A DNA stretch of 64,000 nucleotides from Streptomyces sp. CNH099 (GTDB lineage: Bacteria > Actinomycetota > Actinomycetes > Streptomycetales > Streptomycetaceae). The notes under the pieces are model-generated. The model was not told the DNA's origin. It saw only the letters and a program-made list of their open reading frames with translations, and made no database searches. Made by a program: the position numbers and the translations under genes. Of the stretch, positions 40,719-50,826 are shown piece by piece (the stretch's first letter is position 1; every line of letters starts with the position of its first letter). The stretch covers positions 186,001 to 250,000 of the forward strand of contig AZWL01000008.1 in NCBI GenBank assembly GCA_000514715.1. Reading direction: 5' to 3'.

Positions 40719-43292
40719 CTACCCGGCCGGCGGGCCCGCCGCCGCCCCGCGTACGCGCAGCGCCCGGCCGAGGTCGTCGAGCTGGTCGACCAGCCGGCGC
40801 CGCAGCGCCGGTACCGGCTCACCCCGCTCCAGGCACTCCTCCCCCAGCCGCAGCGTCTCCTCCGCCACGAAGCCCCGGGGGAACCCCTCGCGCCCCGCCG
40901 CCGCGGCGATGGCGGCTCCGCGGCGCGCGGCGAGCGCCGGCGTCTCGGCGAACCAGCGCGGCACGTACGGCGCCAGCACCTCGCGGTGCTCCGGCTGCCA
41001 GAAGCCGCGGGCGGTGGCGGTGAACAGGTAGTTGGACGGCTCCCCGGTGCCGGCCGCGCCCCCGTCCCCGTACATCGCCGCCCAGGCCGCCGCCTTCGCG
41101 TCGGCCCCCGGCAGCGCGGCCAGGCACCGCGCCGCGCCCTCCTGGGCGGAGGCGCCGGGGTCGCGGGCGACCTCCGCCTCGATCCGGTCCGGCCCGACGG
41201 CGCCGAGGACGGCGAGCCGCTTGAGGCAGCGCCAGCGCAGGTCGGGGTCGAGCACCGGGCCGCCGGGTGCGGTGCCGGCGGCGAGCCAGTCGCGTACCTC
41301 GTCGGGCTCGTCGGCGCAGTCGATGAGGGTGCGCAGCGCCGCGAGCCGGAGCCCGGGGTCGGCGCCCCCGTCGGTGCGGCGCAGCAGTTCGCGGCAGATC
41401 GCGGCGACGGTCGCGCGGGCCGCGGGCCGGTCGGCGCCGGGTACGTAGTCGTCGGCGACCGGGCCGCGGGCGAAGGCCAGCACGGCCTGGACGACGGCGA
41501 GGTCGGCCTCGGCCGGCAGGTGCGCGGCGGCGACCCGGAGGTAGTCGGCGGGCGGGAGTTCGGCGTCGCGGACCATGTCGCGGGCGGCGTTCCACAGCAC
41601 GGCCCGGCTGAGCGGGTCGGGGATGCCGGACAGGCAGCGCAGGGCGGTCTCGCGGGAGCGGTCGTCCAGGCGGATCTTGGCGTAGGTGAGGTCGCCGTCG
41701 TTGAGGAGGACGAGGTCGGGCGCCCGCCCCTCGGCCGACACGGACTTCAGCCCGAGGTCGGCGTCGTAGTCGTGCTCCAGCCGCTCGCGCAGCGCCATGC
41801 GGCCGGGCTCGCCGGGGTCCTCGTCGTAGAGGCCGACGTCCAGCCGGTGCGGGCGCCGCCCGGTGTGCTCGACCTCCAGCACCCACACGTCGTCGTCGCC
41901 CTCCCAGGTCTCCGGCCGGAAGGTGTCGACGCCGGTGGTGCGCAGCCAGGCGTCGGCCCACTCGGGCACGTCGCGGCCGGAGGCGCGGGCCATGGACTCG
42001 ATGAAGTCGGCGAGGGTGGCGTTGCCGAACCGGTGCCGGGTGAAGTAGTCGCCGAGCCCGGCGAAGAAGTCCTTCTCGCCCATCCAGGCGACGAGTTGGC
42101 GCAGCGCGCTGGCGCCCTTCGCGTACGAGATGCCGTCGAAGTTCTGCAGCGCGGAGGCGCTGTCGGGCACGCGCGGCGGGGCGACGGGGTGGGTGGAGGG
42201 CCGCTGGTCGGCGTCGTACCCCCAGCTCTTGCGGGCGACGGCGAAGTCGGTCCAGGTGCCGGTGAAGCGGGTGGCCTCGGAGAGGATCTGGTAGCCCATG
42301 TACTCGGCGAAGGACTCGTTCAGCCAGATGTCGTCCCACCAGCGCAGCGTGACCAGGTCGCCGAACCACATGTGCGCCATCTCGTGCGCGATCACCATGG
42401 CGCGGGTCTGCCGCTCGGTGTCGGTGACGGCGGAGCGGTAGACGAACTCGTCGCGGAAGGTGATCAGCCCCGGGTTCTCCATGGCGTTGGCGTTGAACTC
42501 GGGGACGAACGCCTGGTCGTAGGAGTCGAAGGGGTACGGCTCGGAGAACCGCTCGTGGTAGCGGTCGAAGCAGCGGCGGGTGACGTCGAACAGCTCGTCG
42601 GCGTCGGCGTCGAGGTGGGCGGCGAGCGAACGGCGGCAGTGCAGGCCGAAGGGCAGGCCGGCGTGCTCCGTGCGGACGGAGTGCCAGGGGCCGGCGGCGA
42701 CGGCGACGAGGTAGGTGGCGATCGGCGGGGTGGGGGTGAGGCGCCAGCGGGCACCGGCGGCGGTGCCGGCGTCCGGGCCGGCGTCCGGGTCGGCGTCCGG
42801 ATCCCGGTGGGCAATGCCGTTGCCGAGGACGGTCCAGCCGGCGGGCGCGGTGACGGAGACGTCGAAGACGGCCTTCAGGTCCGGCTGGTCGAACGCGGCG
42901 AAGACGCGCTGCACGTCGTCGAGGAAGAGCTGGGTGTAGACGTACGTCTCGCCGTCCGCGGGGTCCGTGAAGCGGTGCATGCCCTCGCCGGTGCGCGAGT
43001 AGTGCATGGCGGCCTCGACGCGCAGTTCGTGCTCGCCCGGGTCGAGGTGCAGCGGGAGGCGGCCGTCCGCGAGCGCGCCGGTGTCCAGGTGCCGTCCGTC
43101 GAGCGTGACGCGTACCAGCTCGGCGGGCTTGATCTCGACGAACGTCTCCCCCGCCGCGCGGGCGGCGAAGGCGATGGCGGTGCTGCTGCCGAAGACCTCC
43201 TCACCGCGCGTCAGGTCGAGGTCGACGGCGTAGTGGCGGACGTCGAGGAGGCCGGCGCGGAGCTGCGCCTCGGCGCGGGTGAGTGCGGGCAT
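40719..43292 (-). CDS. pepN: Aminopeptidase N
   Basis: M1-family zinc aminopeptidase of 857 residues that removes N-terminal amino acids from peptides, cytoplasmic here (no signal peptide). The GAMEN-like exopeptidase motif reads NAMEN (269-273). The zinc site is HEMAHMWFGD (HExxH at 303-307) with the third ligand E326 in WLNESFAE. The catalytic Tyr region follows around SYAKGASALRQLVAWMG. The ERAP1-like C-terminal domain (about 530-857) is complete. A DPDADPDAGPDAG run at 164-176 comes from a 12-bp tandem repeat and looks like a local expansion in a surface loop. It is transcribed divergently from the neighbouring cyclotransferase-like gene, 112 bp away. Confidence 0.95.
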   Translation of the reverse strand: MPALTRAEAQLRAGLLDVRHYAVDLDLTRGEEVFGSSTAIAFAARAAGETFVEIKPAELVRVTLDGRHLDTGALADGRLPLHLDPGEHELRVEAAMHYSRTGEGMHRFTDPADGETYVYTQLFLDDVQRVFAAFDQPDLKAVFDVSVTAPAGWTVLGNGIAHRDPDADPDAGPDAGTAAGARWRLTPTPPIATYLVAVAAGPWHSVRTEHAGLPFGLHCRRSLAAHLDADADELFDVTRRCFDRYHERFSEPYPFDSYDQAFVPEFNANAMENPGLITFRDEFVYRSAVTDTERQTRAMVIAHEMAHMWFGDLVTLRWWDDIWLNESFAEYMGYQILSEATRFTGTWTDFAVARKSWGYDADQRPSTHPVAPPRVPDSASALQNFDGISYAKGASALRQLVAWMGEKDFFAGLGDYFTRHRFGNATLADFIESMARASGRDVPEWADAWLRTTGVDTFRPETWEGDDDVWVLEVEHTGRRPHRLDVGLYDEDPGEPGRMALRERLEHDYDADLGLKSVSAEGRAPDLVLLNDGDLTYAKIRLDDRSRETALRCLSGIPDPLSRAVLWNAARDMVRDAELPPADYLRVAAAHLPAEADLAVVQAVLAFARGPVADDYVPGADRPAARATVAAICRELLRRTDGGADPGLRLAALRTLIDCADEPDEVRDWLAAGTAPGGPVLDPDLRWRCLKRLAVLGAVGPDRIEAEVARDPGASAQEGAARCLAALPGADAKAAAWAAMYGDGGAAGTGEPSNYLFTATARGFWQPEHREVLAPYVPRWFAETPALAARRGAAIAAAAGREGFPRGFVAEETLRLGEECLERGEPVPALRRRLVDQLDDLGRALRVRGAAAGPPAG

Positions 43293-43404
43293 GGGGCTTA
43301 TGCTGCCTCACCACCTGCGGGTACGACGACACCCCGGCGGCGTCGGAACCCGCACCCGCGCCGGGAGCACCGGCCGCGTGGCCCGCGCGGCTACGCTGCA
43401 CGGC

Positions 43405-44292
43405 GTGCCGGACAGAACCCTGGAGGCGCTGGGCCTCGCGACCGTGCCCCTGCTGGAGCCGCTGGCCTATCCCGGGCCGCCGGCGCCCGGCCCCGCGCTG
43501 CTCGCCGGCGACCTGCTGCTGCCGCTGCGGCCCGTGCCCGGCGGGGTGGGGCGGTGGCGGGTGGCCGGGGACGACGGTACGGACGCGGAGCTGGACGAGA
43601 CGCTGGCGGCGCTGGGGCGGGCCCCGGCCGCGGAGCGGTCCCCGGTGCTGGCGCTGGGCTCGAACGCGGCCCCGGGGCAGCTGCGCCACAAGCTGGCGCG
43701 CCTCGGGCCGCCGGCGGTCGTGCCGCTCACGCCGGCGACGGTCCGCGGCGTCGGCGTGGGCGTCTCGGCGCACATCAGCGGCCCGGGGTACGTGGCGGCG
43801 GCCCCGTACGCCGACGAGGCCGCCGGGGCGCGGCTGTGGATCACGTGGCTGGACGACGCGCAACTGCGCGCCGTGGACGGCACGGAGCTGCCGAACTACG
43901 GCCGCGCGCGGCTGCCGGCCGCGGAGTTCCCGGTGCGGCTCCCCACCGGGGAGCCGGTGCCGGGCGCGTACGTCTACTTCAACGCCCGCGGCGTGCTGGC
44001 CGGCCCCGGGCACCGACCGCTCCCCCACACCCCGGACCAGCCCGCCCTGCTGTCCCGCCTCCTCACCGCCTCCCGCCGCCTCCGCGACGTCCTCGGCCCG
44101 ACGCCCCGCCACTGGGTCGCCCGCGCGGGCGCCGACGCGGCGGCGCGGGAGGCGGGGGCGCGGATCTTCCGCGAGGAGGGCTGGCTGCTGCCGGAGACCG
44201 GCTTCGCAGCGTACGACGCGGGGGCCCGCGGGGCTACGGGGCCGGGGCTTAAGGGGCGGAGGAGTTGGCGATGGTCTCGTGGTGCCGGATGA
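43405..44292 (+). CDS. Gamma-glutamylcyclotransferase-like protein
   Basis: 295-residue protein whose central part resembles the gamma-glutamylcyclotransferase (AIG2/GGCT-like) fold: VLALGSNAAPGQLRHKLARL (about 79-98) matches the FxYGSNL-type glycine loop. A later LWITWLDDAQLRAVDGTELPNYGR segment has the spacing expected for the acidic catalytic region. The assignment is by motif only, and I do not know the substrate. The GTG at 43405 is preceded by TACGCT (43392-43397) with a 7-base gap, so transcription is probably leaderless. The 3' end overlaps the convergent chorismate mutase gene by 44 bp, an unusually long antisense overlap; the last residues (GRRSWRWSRGAG) may not be conserved. Confidence 0.65.
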   Translation: MPDRTLEALGLATVPLLEPLAYPGPPAPGPALLAGDLLLPLRPVPGGVGRWRVAGDDGTDAELDETLAALGRAPAAERSPVLALGSNAAPGQLRHKLARLGPPAVVPLTPATVRGVGVGVSAHISGPGYVAAAPYADEAAGARLWITWLDDAQLRAVDGTELPNYGRARLPAAEFPVRLPTGEPVPGAYVYFNARGVLAGPGHRPLPHTPDQPALLSRLLTASRRLRDVLGPTPRHWVARAGADAAAREAGARIFREEGWLLPETGFAAYDAGARGATGPGLKGRRSWRWSRGAG

Positions 44293-44590
44293 CCTCGGCG
44301 ATGATGAAGTTCAGCAGCTTCTCCGCGAAGGCGGGGTCGAGCTTGGCGCTCTCCGCCAGCTCGCGGAGGCGGGTGATCTGCCGGGCCTCGCGGGCCGGGT
44401 CGGCGGGCGGCAGGTGGTGGGTGGCCTTGAGGCGGCCCACCTGCTGGGTGCATTTGAAGCGTTCGGCGAGCATGTGCACGACGGCCGCGTCGATGTTGTC
44501 GATGCTGTCGCGGAGCCGGTCGAGCTCGGCTCGTACGGCAGCGTCGGAGAGGCCGTCCATGGCCGACGGGGACGTGGAGTGGTCGGTCAT
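44249..44590 (-). CDS. Chorismate mutase (AroQ type)
   Basis: Small monofunctional chorismate mutase of 113 residues, converting chorismate to prephenate for phenylalanine and tyrosine synthesis. The all-helical AroQ pattern is clear: ELDRLRDSIDNIDAAVVHML (about 22-41), LAERFKCTQQVGRLKA with the active-site Arg/Lys residues, PAREARQITRLRELAESAKL and EKLLNFIIAEVIRHHE. No signal peptide is present, so it is the cytoplasmic form. A TACGGT hexamer (complement of 44597-44602) is 6 bases before the ATG, suggesting a leaderless transcript. It is divergent from the EamA gene only 57 bp away, and its 3' end overlaps the cyclotransferase-like gene. Confidence 0.93.
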   Translation of the reverse strand: MTDHSTSPSAMDGLSDAAVRAELDRLRDSIDNIDAAVVHMLAERFKCTQQVGRLKATHHLPPADPAREARQITRLRELAESAKLDPAFAEKLLNFIIAEVIRHHETIANSSAP

Positions 44591-44647
44591 GCGGCCACCG
44601 TAACAGGGGCGGAGCCGTTGTCGGTGACGGCTGTTAGGTTGCTGGGC

Positions 44648-45622
44648 ATGGCTGGAAACGTGCAGGCGGGGGCGGATCGGCGGGCGGTGGCCGCGGCGTC
44701 GGTGACGGTGGTGCTGTGGGCGTCGGCGTTCGTCTCGATCCGGGACGCGGGCGAGCATTTCAGCCCCGGCGCACTGGCGCTGGGACGGCTGCTGGCGGGC
44801 TCCGCCGCGCTGGCGCTGATCCTCGCGGTGCGCCGCGAGGGGCTGCCGCCGCGCGCGGCGTGGCCGGGGATCGCCGTCTCGGGCGCGCTCTGGTTCGGGG
44901 TGTACATGGTCGCGCTCAACTGGGGGGAGCAGCTCGTCGACGCGGGCACGGCCGCCATGGTCGTGAACGTCGGGCCGATGCTCATCGCGCTGCTCAGCGG
45001 CTGGCTGCTCAAGGAGGGCTTCCCGCCGATGCTGGTGGCCGGGCTCTGCGTGGCCTTCGCGGGCGCCGTGGTGGTCGGCATATCCACGTCCGACGGGGGC
45101 TCTTCCTCGCTCGGCGGCGTCCTGCTGTGCCTGCTCGCGGCGGCGACGTACGCGAGCGGTGTCGTCAGCCAGAAGCCGGCGCTCGCGCACGCCTCGCCGC
45201 TGCAGGCCACGGCCTACGGCTGCATGACGGGCGCGGTGCTCTGCCTGCCGTTCGCGGGGCAGTTGGCGGGGCAGCTGGGCGACGCGCCGCTGTCGGCCAC
45301 GGCCAACATGGTGTATCTGGGCGTCTTCCCGACCGCGCTGGCGTTCACGACGTGGGCGTACGCGCTGGCGCGGACCACGGCGGGGAAGATGGGCGCCACG
45401 ACGTACGCGGTGCCGGCGCTGGTGGTGCTGATGTCCTGGGCGGCGCTGGGCGAGGTGCCGGAGGCGCTGACGCTGGTGGGCGGCGCGCTCTGCCTGGCGG
45501 GCGTGGCGGTCTCGCGCCGGCGGGGTACGGGCCGCGGCGCGGGCGTCGTCGCGGCCGGCGGGCGCGTGCCGGCGGACGGCGCGGCGTCCGCGGACCCGGC
45601 GCGGGAGGAGAAGCCCTGCTGA
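44648..45622 (+). CDS. EamA/DMT family transporter
   Basis: Drug/metabolite transporter superfamily protein of 324 residues with ten predicted membrane helices in two EamA repeats of five. Repeat one covers about 12-145 (SVTVVLWASAFVSIRDAGEH, GAMVVNVGPMLIAL-type sequence). Repeat two covers about 155-285 (GGVLLCLLAAATYASGVVSQ, YLGVFPTALAFTTWAYALAR, GALCLAGVAVSRR). The final 40 residues are a hydrophilic Ala/Gly tail. Such proteins export amino acids or other metabolites; the substrate here is unknown. TAGGTT (44635-44640) precedes the ATG by 7 bases with no ribosome binding site, so the message is likely leaderless. Confidence 0.9.
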   Translation: MAGNVQAGADRRAVAAASVTVVLWASAFVSIRDAGEHFSPGALALGRLLAGSAALALILAVRREGLPPRAAWPGIAVSGALWFGVYMVALNWGEQLVDAGTAAMVVNVGPMLIALLSGWLLKEGFPPMLVAGLCVAFAGAVVVGISTSDGGSSSLGGVLLCLLAAATYASGVVSQKPALAHASPLQATAYGCMTGAVLCLPFAGQLAGQLGDAPLSATANMVYLGVFPTALAFTTWAYALARTTAGKMGATTYAVPALVVLMSWAALGEVPEALTLVGGALCLAGVAVSRRRGTGRGAGVVAAGGRVPADGAASADPAREEKPC

Positions 45623-45723
45623 GCGGCGGGGGTGCGCCCGGGCGGTGACGGGGGTCCTCCCGTGGTACTACGGCCGCACGCAGATGCGGGCCGTGGTCGG
45701 ACGATCCGCGCGGCCGCCCGGCC

Positions 45724-45729
45724 TAGCGT
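45724..45729 (+). promoter_or_regulatory. -10 hexamer of a leaderless ABC-exporter promoter
   Basis: TAGCGT, 7 bases before the ATG of the ABC ATPase, with no ribosome binding site in between. It is the same arrangement as at several other genes in the window. Confidence 0.5.
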
Positions 45730-45736
45730 CCCCGGT

Positions 45737-46668
<932 letters not shown>

Positions 46669-46672
<4 letters not shown>

Positions 46673-47502
46673 GCGCCCCGTCCCCGGTCGCGCCCGGCCC
46701 GGGCGGCGCGGGCACCGGTGCCCGCGGCGGCGCGGGCGGCTACCGCGTGACGTATCCGGGCGTGCTGCGCTCGGAGTGGTCGAAGCTGTGGTCGCTCCGC
46801 TCCACCTGGTACTCGCTGGCGGCCGTCGTCGTGCTCGCCGTCGGCCTCGGCGTCGCCGTCGGCGCCACGTTCACCGACGGCGGCGGCGACGGTCCCCAGG
46901 ATCCCGTCGAGGTCACCCTGCTCGGCCTGAACTTCGGCCTGCTCATCCTGCCCGTGCTGGGAATCCTCACCACCGCCGGCGAGTGGTCGACGGGGATGGT
47001 GCGGTCCACGATGGCGGCCGTGCCGCGCCGGCTCCCGGTCCTGTGGGCCAAGGCGGCCGTCTTCGGCGCGGTGAGCTTCGTCCTGATGCTGGCGACGGCG
47101 CTCGCGACGTTCCCGCTGGCGCAGGCGTTCCTCGCCGACACCCCCATCGCCGCCGGCCTCGGCGACCCCGGCGTGGCGCGGGCGCTGCTCACCACGGCCG
47201 TGGGGGCGGCGCTGATCGCCGTGCTCGGGGTGGCGGTCGGGGCGCTGCTACGCAGCACCCCGGCGTCGATCGGGGCCTTCGTGGGGGTGCTGATGGTGGT
47301 GCCGAACGTGGCTCCGCTGCTGCCGTACGGGTGGGTCGAGGACGCCGTGGCGTACACGCCGCTGGCCGCCATGCAGCCGCTGGCGGCCGCCCACCCGGCG
47401 CCGGACCTGCCGGGGGTCGGCGCCGCGCTCGTCAGCATGGCCGTCTGGACGGCGGCCGGGCTGGCCGCGGCGGCGCTGCGGCTCCGGCGTAGTGACGTCT
47501 GA
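46669..47502 (+). CDS. ABC exporter permease
   Basis: Membrane partner of the preceding ATPase, 277 residues. After a Gly/Ala-rich N-terminus (1-25) the protein shows VLRSEWSKLWSLRSTWYSLA, the typical cytoplasmic entry sequence of ABC-2 permeases. Six membrane segments follow, including ILPVLGILTTAGEWSTGMVRSTMAAVPRR-type sequence (the conserved EWSTGxxR motif), GAVSFVLMLATALATF and ALIAVLGVAVGALLRS. The Pro-rich region after the fifth segment (NVAPLLPYGWVEDAVAYTP) is normal for this family. It is coupled to the ATPase by a 4-bp overlap. Confidence 0.9.
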
Positions 47503-47618
47503 GAACCGCCGGGCGACGATGGGCCGGGGCACGGGCCGGGGGCACGGGCCGGAGAGGCGGCCGTGACCGGAGTTTCGGCGGGCCGCGGGCGGACAACGGC
47601 GCAGGCCGGTGACGAGGG
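47503..47618. repeat. GC-rich gap with short direct repeats
   Basis: 116 bp between the exporter permease and the histidine kinase. It holds three near copies of GGGCCGGGGCAC (about 47520-47555). No promoter is evident, so the kinase may be read through from the exporter genes. Confidence 0.4.
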
Positions 47619-49214
47619 GTGGTGCGGAGGGCAGTGACGGCGGAGACGGCACGGGGAGCGCGGGCGCGGAAGGCGGAGAGGACGCCCCCGGGCGGAGGCC
47701 CGGGGGCGGTGCCGGAGCCGCCGCCCACACACCGGATCCACGCGGCCGCGCAGCGCATACGGGCCTTCGACGCCCGCCACCCGTCCCTGTGGGACGTGGG
47801 GCTGGCCTGCCTCGTCGCCTTCCCCGGCTTCGTCCAGCTCACGCTCGGCGAATGGCGTGAGGACTCCCCGGAAGGGTCCGGCGCGGACTCCGCTGAGCTG
47901 GCGTCGGTACCGATGGCGGTGCCGTGGCTCCTCCAGGCGGGCATGGTGCTGACGCTGCCGTGGCGCCGGCGGTATCCGTTCGCGATGTTCTGCGGCGTCG
48001 CCGCGCTGACCTTCGTCCACGACGCGTACCACCTGGCGCTCGCGTCCGTGATGGCCGTCGGCGTGGCCCTGTACAACGTGGCGCTGCGGCTGCCGCTCTC
48101 ACGGCTGCTGTGGGTCGCCGCGATCATTGCCGCGGAGATCGGCGCGGAGGTGCTGCGCGACCCGCCGGAGAACGTCGCCCGCGCATACGTGCCGGTGGTC
48201 GCCATCGTCGCGACGATCGTGATGGGGGGCATCACCACACGTACCAGACGCGAGTACGTCGCCTCGCTGCTCGACCGGGCCGAACGGCTGGAGGTCGAGC
48301 GCGACCAGCGGGCGCGGCTCGCCGCGGCGGCCGAACGCGCCCGGATCGCCCGCGAGATGCACGACATCGTGGCGCACAACCTCTCGGTGATCGTCGGCCT
48401 CGCGGACGGCGGCGCGTACGCCGCCCGCGGGGGCCGCACGGCACGGTCCGCGGAGCGGCCCGCGCAGGCGCTGGAGGCGATCTCCGCCACCGGCCGGGAG
48501 GCGCTGGGCGAGCTGCGCCGGCTGCTGGATGTGCTGCACGAGCAGGGCCCCGGCCCCGGGCCCGCGCACCTCGCGCCGCAGCCGGGGCTGGCGGAGCTGG
48601 AGCCGCTGCTGCAGCGGGTACGGGAGGCGGGGCTGCCGGTGCGCTGCACGGTGCGCGGCGACTCGGGAACGCTGTCGGAGGGGCGGCAGTTGACGGTGTA
48701 CCGGATCGTGCAGGAGGCGCTGACGAACACGTTGAAGCACGCGGGCGGCGGCGCGACCGCGGCCGTGCGGCTCGACTGCGCGGCCGGCGGGGCGGAGATC
48801 GAGGTGACGGACACCGGGGCACCCTCCGGGCGGGGGCGGACGCGTACGGCGGGAAGCGCGCCCCGGGCGCCGGCGGCCGTGACCGATGGCGGCGGATCCG
48901 CGGGCGAGGAGACGTCCCCGTACGGCGAAGAATCGACGGATGACCCCGCCCGCCGGGGCGTCGCGGGCGGCCGGGGCGTCGCGGGCATGCGCGAGCGCGC
49001 CACCGTCTACGACGGCACCCTCTCCGCGGGCCCCGCGCCGGGCGGCGGCTGGCGGGTCCACGCGACGCTGCCGCCGCCGGCGGACCCGGCGCCTGCGGAC
49101 GGACACCACCGCCGACGGCCCGCGTCCCGCGCCCCCTCCCCGTCCGCCTCCGACAGCCCGGCCCCGCCCAGCGGGCCGCCCGCCCCCGGTAACCCGCCGG
49201 AGGCGACCCCGTGA
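47619..49214 (+). CDS. Sensor histidine kinase (HisKA_3 type)
   Basis: Histidine kinase of up to 531 residues. The start is uncertain: GTG codons at 47619, 47622 and 47634 all lie close to GAGGGG or GGAGGG sequences, so the true protein may be five residues shorter. Residues about 57-205 contain four or five membrane segments with short loops. The H-box AREMHDIVAHNLSVIVGLAD carries the phosphoacceptor H248. An N box (IVQEALTNTLKHA) and a DTGAPSG G1-like box follow. Between G1 and the GVAGMRERATVYDG box a long low-complexity insert (about 400-450) is present. A Pro/Ala-rich tail ends the protein. The stop overlaps the response regulator GTG. Confidence 0.9.
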   Translation: MVRRAVTAETARGARARKAERTPPGGGPGAVPEPPPTHRIHAAAQRIRAFDARHPSLWDVGLACLVAFPGFVQLTLGEWREDSPEGSGADSAELASVPMAVPWLLQAGMVLTLPWRRRYPFAMFCGVAALTFVHDAYHLALASVMAVGVALYNVALRLPLSRLLWVAAIIAAEIGAEVLRDPPENVARAYVPVVAIVATIVMGGITTRTRREYVASLLDRAERLEVERDQRARLAAAAERARIAREMHDIVAHNLSVIVGLADGGAYAARGGRTARSAERPAQALEAISATGREALGELRRLLDVLHEQGPGPGPAHLAPQPGLAELEPLLQRVREAGLPVRCTVRGDSGTLSEGRQLTVYRIVQEALTNTLKHAGGGATAAVRLDCAAGGAEIEVTDTGAPSGRGRTRTAGSAPRAPAAVTDGGGSAGEETSPYGEESTDDPARRGVAGGRGVAGMRERATVYDGTLSAGPAPGGGWRVHATLPPPADPAPADGHHRRRPASRAPSPSASDSPAPPSGPPAPGNPPEATP

Positions 49215-49879
49215 CCAGCGTGCTGATCGCCGACGACCACGCCCTGCAGCGGCTCGGCTTCCGGATGCTGCTGGAGACCCAGGACGACATGGCCGTCGCC
49301 GGCGAGGCGGGCGGCGGGGCCGAAGCGGTGCGGCTGGCCGCCGAGTTGCGGCCGGACGTCGTCCTCATGGACGTCCGCATGCCCGGCCTCGACGGCATCG
49401 AGGCCACCCGCCGCATCGCCGCCTCCGGCGGCCGGACCCGGGTGCTGATCCTGACGACGTTCGACCTCGACGAGTACGCCTTCGCCGGGCTGCGCGCCGG
49501 CGCCAGCGGGTTCCTCGTCAAGGACGCGATGCCGGACGAACTGCTCGCCGGGATCCGCGCGGTGGCCTCCGGCGAGGCGGTCGTCGCGCCGGCGCTGACC
49601 CGCCGGCTCATCGAGCGCTACGCGCACCTGCTGCCCGCCGGCGGCGAGTCCGCCGCCGCGGGCCCGGACCCGCGGCTGGCGGTGCTCACCGACCGGGAGC
49701 GGGAGGTGCTGCGGGCCGTCGCGCTGGGCTGGACGAACGGCGAGATCGCCGAGCGGATGCACCTCGCCGAGTCGACGGTCAAGACGCACGTCGGCCGGAT
49801 CCTCGGCAAGACCGGCGCCCGGGACCGCGTGCAGGCGGTGATCTTCGCGTACGACACCCGCCTGGTACGCCCCGGCTGA
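49211..49879 (+). CDS. NarL/LuxR-type response regulator
   Basis: Partner of the preceding kinase, 222 residues, starting at a GTG that overlaps the kinase stop. The receiver domain has the DDH acidic pocket (8-10), phosphoacceptor D54 in VLMDVRMPG, LTTFD and FLVKDAM. The LuxR helix-turn-helix shows LTDREREVLRAVALG, WTNGEIAERMHLAESTVKTH and VGRILGKTGARDR. It probably controls the upstream ABC exporter genes; the sequence does not prove this. The stop codon lies in the left arm of a hairpin shared with the convergent araC-type gene. It is similar in architecture to the 6025-6693 regulator, but the two differ in sequence throughout. Confidence 0.93.
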   Translation: MTSVLIADDHALQRLGFRMLLETQDDMAVAGEAGGGAEAVRLAAELRPDVVLMDVRMPGLDGIEATRRIAASGGRTRVLILTTFDLDEYAFAGLRAGASGFLVKDAMPDELLAGIRAVASGEAVVAPALTRRLIERYAHLLPAGGESAAAGPDPRLAVLTDREREVLRAVALGWTNGEIAERMHLAESTVKTHVGRILGKTGARDRVQAVIFAYDTRLVRPG

Positions 49880-49898
49880 CCGGTCCGCAGGACCGGTC
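49878..49898. terminator. Bidirectional hairpin at the response-regulator stop
   Basis: Perfect 9-bp stem, GACCGGTCC (49878-49886) with GGACCGGTC (49890-49898), GCA loop. It overlaps the stop codon (49877-49879) and lies between convergent genes. Confidence 0.65.
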
Positions 49899-49911
49899 CG
49901 GGTGGCCCGGC

Positions 49912-50826
49912 CTACCCCGGTCCCCCGGCGCCCGGCCCCCGCGGGGCGTCCTCCGCCACGGGCGGGTCCCCCGGCTCCGGGGGCCGGTCGCTCCAGCCGC
50001 CCGGCGCCGTACGCCCCTGCTGGTCGCGGAAGCGCACCGGTGCCACCCCCACCCGGCGGGTGAACAGCCGGGAGAAGTACGCCGGGTCGTCGTACCCCAC
50101 CCGCCGGGCGACCGCCGCGATGGGCAGCTCGGTGGCGGCGAGCAGCTCCTTCGCCCGCCCGAGCCGTATTCCGAGCAGGTAGTCCTTGGGGCTGCACCCC
50201 GCCGCCCGCCGCACCGCCGAGCGCAGCTCCGCGGTCGTCATCCCGTGCCGCGCCGCGTGCTCGGCGACGGACAGCGGCAGGAAGGCGTCGCGCGCCAGCG
50301 CCGGCAGCACCGGGTCGCCGTCCGGTGCCATGTCCGCGCGCGCCCGGCGCAGCGCGACGAGCAGGTCGTGCACGGCCGCGGACGTCTCGACCTCCAGCAT
50401 CGGGTTGCCGCGGCGGGCGGCGCGGGCGATGCGGGTGACGACGGTGCGCGGCCCGGTGGCGTCGCTGAGCGGCACGACCGGCCGCTCCGGCTGGACGTAG
50501 CCCAGCTCGGTGTACGCGGCCACGGCGGAGCCGGTGAAGTCGACGAAGGCCTCGTCCCAGCCGGTCGCCGGGTCGGGCCCGTAGTGGTGGACGGCGCCGG
50601 GGACGAGCCACAGCAGCGCGGGGGCCACCACGTCCAGCACCGGCCCGTCGCCGCCGCGGAACCAGCCGCGCCCGCTGCTGACGACGACGGCGACGTGGTG
50701 GTCGAGCGTCCGCGGCCCGACGTCCGGGAGGTCGCCGTACTGCAGGCCGACGCCGAGGCAGACCAGGCCGAGCTTGCGGTGCACCGGGCCGGGGGTGAAG
50801 TAGCGCACCCAGGTGTGCTTGCTCAT
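49912..50826 (-). CDS. AraC family transcriptional regulator
   Basis: One-component regulator of 304 residues. The N-terminal domain (about 1-150) is the cupin-like AraC ligand-binding fold (GLQYGDLPDVGPRTLDHHVA, LLWLVPGAVHHYGPDPATGW, WDEAFVDFTG). The C-terminal AraC DNA-binding domain (about 190-285) has two helix-turn-helices: SVAEHAARHGMTTAELRSAV, and IAAVARRVGYDDPAYFSRLFTRRVGVAPVRFR with the family signature. The ATG at 50826 has a strong GAGGAGGG site just upstream; the frame is open to 50892 but without one. The Pro/Gly-rich C-terminal tail is probably disordered. The ligand may be a sugar, and the regulated genes are not shown. Confidence 0.92.
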   Translation of the reverse strand: MSKHTWVRYFTPGPVHRKLGLVCLGVGLQYGDLPDVGPRTLDHHVAVVVSSGRGWFRGGDGPVLDVVAPALLWLVPGAVHHYGPDPATGWDEAFVDFTGSAVAAYTELGYVQPERPVVPLSDATGPRTVVTRIARAARRGNPMLEVETSAAVHDLLVALRRARADMAPDGDPVLPALARDAFLPLSVAEHAARHGMTTAELRSAVRRAAGCSPKDYLLGIRLGRAKELLAATELPIAAVARRVGYDDPAYFSRLFTRRVGVAPVRFRDQQGRTAPGGWSDRPPEPGDPPVAEDAPRGPGAGGPG

